Below are positions 62,013 through 64,000 of a stretch of 64,000 nt of DNA, piece after piece. A program made the translations under genes and the position numbers. Below the pieces are notes generated by a model that did not search any database, had not been told where the DNA came from, and worked only from the letters and a program-made list of their open reading frames with translations. Positions within the stretch are counted from its first letter, which is position 1. Every line of letters begins with the position of its first letter. The stretch comes from Oxyruncus cristatus (lineage: Eukaryota > Chordata > Aves > Passeriformes > Cotingidae), in NCBI GenBank assembly GCA_013399855.1, contig VXAY01007012.1:2438033-2502032 (forward strand). The letters run 5' to 3'.

Positions 62013-63917
62013 AGGGGCCAGGCACATCAGCTGTACCCGTCCACATGCAGGATTTCGGCTGCTGAAGGTAGGGCAGCAAAGCTGAAGTTCAGTTCCAGCC
62101 TGGATTGCAGGAAGGTTAAGCTTCTATTTGCACCAGCAGGGAAACATTTGACATCCACACAAAACCAGGGAAAAGTCTCACTGATGGCTTTGTAATTGGT
62201 TTTAGAGCTGCTCTGAACTCATGTGCTAAGAGGGAGAGCAGCAGAGCTGGGGGCTGACTGGCAACAGGACATCAGCAAAGGAGACAGGGCCCTCACAGAC
62301 ACACATCCAGCCTCCGAAATGCTTCACCAACCATCAAATATTTTCCAAGCTTAGCTGCTGGACTCTACAGCCCCTTGCAGCAGCCAAGTCACTAATACCT
62401 CTTCCCTCGGGCAGCACAGCTGATCTCAGGCAGGCCTTGCCAGCAGCTCTAAGTAGGCTCATTTAGGGAGAGGACAGCCTGCTTAGTTACAATCTTCAGG
62501 CTCCCTTTTTTTAATTCAAGGATCTCCAGGTTCTTTTCCAGCTTAGCATTAGCGTCTCTGATTCACAGGAAAAAAATACACTCACAAATATGCTCTAACA
62601 CTTTTTTCCCCACCGTGTCACCCAGCCCCTGGCTCCCTGTCCTCTCTCCCACTCCTGCAGTCTGGTGCCTGCAAGTTCAGTCTGAGACATCAGTCTTCTT
62701 GGTTTGGGACTCACCCCAAGGGACACAAGAATGCTGTTGGCCATTTTGCTCCTGTCTAAAGCCGCAGAAATCAGGACTGAGAGGTTTCAAACCTCTTGAT
62801 TTGAGAGGTCCAATACTGCAAACGTTAGTACGGAGCACAAGCAGAGCAGATATGCAAATGCATGGAGAGGCTTAACAGCCCAGGAAAGAAACTCCAGTGG
62901 GAAGCTTCCAGCTTAAATCTAAAGGCAGCTCTTTGAATGTGCAGAGGCCTTGCAGCTAAACAAAAAAAATCAAAGCCAGATTTGGGCACAGCCTTTCTCC
63001 CTGTGCAGTACTCCATGGGGAGCTTTGCAGGTCCAGGCAGAAGAGATCCCGACTAAAATGAAGGACTTGTCCCTCAACAGATTCAGTGTGGGAGGATGAA
63101 GTGCAAGGTCAAGCAAGGACACTGAGGGCATTGGTGTGAAGGGGAATTAAGGCAGAGTAAGGCAGGATCAGTCTCCCTGCAATGAAATTCCCACCTGCAT
63201 TCCTCTTGTCCATCCTTGTCCTGCCACGGAGCAGCAGCAGGAATCCCCCAGCAAAGGAGGCTTGAGCACAAAGGAGAGCTGGAGCAATCCCACACCCCGA
63301 GTCCTGCCTGCCCTGAGCTTGTGGGGCAGGAAAGCACTCTGGCATTCCTCATATTCCCTTTGCTCAGACTTGAACCTGCGTCTCACTTGAAAGAGCTAAT
63401 TAAGGCCGGGAATCAAAGCCCGGAGAAGCGGCTCTTCCACCCCGGCTCCGAGCCGGCCCCGATGCCCATGTCTGTGCCTGCTATCAAAGCCACCCCTGGG
63501 CTGGAGGGGCTGAGGCACACTCCTGCAGTGGCACTCGGGTGAACAGACAGAATAAACAGAGACAATTTCCTCAGACCATTTGTAGGTCAGCTCAACTGGC
63601 CTCTTCCCCAGTCCTGCCCTTAAATCCTACAGTATTTAATCCTTGATCTGCAGCCAGGCCTTAATTTTTCAGAGCAGAGGCGACGCGGAGCTGGCTGGAG
63701 ACCGGAAGAAGAGGGGCTTTGATGGTTAATGACCAGTGCTCCTCAGCCCTAGAAGAAATGAAGCCCTGGCTCCACAAAGCTCCCTGAATAAATCCTGCTC
63801 CAACTCCCGCCCAGGGAAATGAAATTACACCAGTGCGCACAGAAACCGGCACAAGCCTTTGGAACTCCCTGGGTCCTGTTTTGGTTTAGGTTTGAGCCAG
63901 AACTGTGCTTTGGGTCA

Positions 63918-63957
63918 TAATTACTTCACCCCTATGGTTTGCACAGTGAAGTAATTA
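63918..63957. repeat. Perfect 12-bp inverted repeat with TAATTA ends
   Basis: TAATTACTTCAC at 63918-63929 and its exact complement GTGAAGTAATTA at 63946-63957 are separated by 16 bases. The arms could form a hairpin or serve as two opposed homeodomain (TAATTA) sites. Confidence 0.85.
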
Positions 63958-64000
63958 CAACAGGCAAATTCCTCCTGAAGATTTCAAGGCCCCTTGGTTT

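Larger units (their letters stand above)
45034..64000 (-). other. PLXNA4: PLXNA4 intron upstream of the exon (partial)
   Basis: Nothing in this stretch looks like another plexin exon on either strand. It contains CR1 fragments, simple repeats, two or three CpG-rich patches and AT-rich blocks that are listed separately. The remaining sequence is ordinary unique intron-like DNA: many short open frames of about 60-175 codons, none with recognisable domains, consistent composition or splice-flanked ends. Vertebrate PLXNA4 has very long introns near its 5' end, which fits at least 19 kb of non-coding sequence here. The intron continues beyond the window, so its length is unknown. Confidence 0.8.

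Noticed and set aside
1..64000. tRNA, rRNA or known small RNA genes
   Set aside because: I saw no A/B box pairs with a cloverleaf, and no segment resembling rRNA or familiar snRNAs. A covariance-model search could still find something I missed.

Overview
This window looks like bird nuclear DNA. The main reason is its interspersed repeats. About two dozen recognisable fragments of the CR1 LINE are scattered on both strands and cover very roughly 9% of the window. Many end in the typical avian CR1 tail (ATTCTATGATTCT-like, often after CCAACCCAAACCATTCT). I saw no Alu, L1 or other mammalian-type repeats. There are no bacterial-type operons, and no open reading frame apart from one exon looks like a real protein. 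I cannot name the species.

Only one coding segment can be supported: a 183-bp internal exon on the minus strand (44851-45033). It encodes 61 residues from the late part of the Sema propeller of a class A plexin, best matching PLXNA4. It has a consensus 3' splice site with a long pyrimidine tract and a consensus 5' splice site (AAG|GTAAGA on the minus strand), with phase 0 on both sides. The rest of the window is therefore read as two large introns of this gene. Positions 45034-64000 are the intron upstream of the exon in gene direction, and 1-44850 are the intron downstream of it. No other exon is visible.

The introns hold CR1 fragments of at least three types: short 3' tails, an X-like type, and two longer interior pieces at 35480-35735 and 37556-38270. 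They also hold simple repeats: a 64-bp CATC array, CA and AT runs, A and T tracts, a G/T-rich tract able to form G-quadruplexes, and a purine-rich tract. Several CpG-rich patches occur, the clearest at 28490-29150 and 48340-48860. Several AT-rich, CpG-poor blocks rich in homeodomain-, octamer- or CRE-like words could be conserved regulatory elements, but that needs an alignment to decide.

The most unusual structure is an inverted duplication. About 640 bp at 13980-14620 recurs in reverse complement at 17969-18615, nearly identical over most of its length. In both arms it is continued by a CR1 fragment at the same junction, but the CR1 parts are clearly more diverged than the core. The arms are about 3 kb apart inside the intron, so the pre-mRNA could fold into a long double-stranded stem. 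No new multi-gene system was found here.
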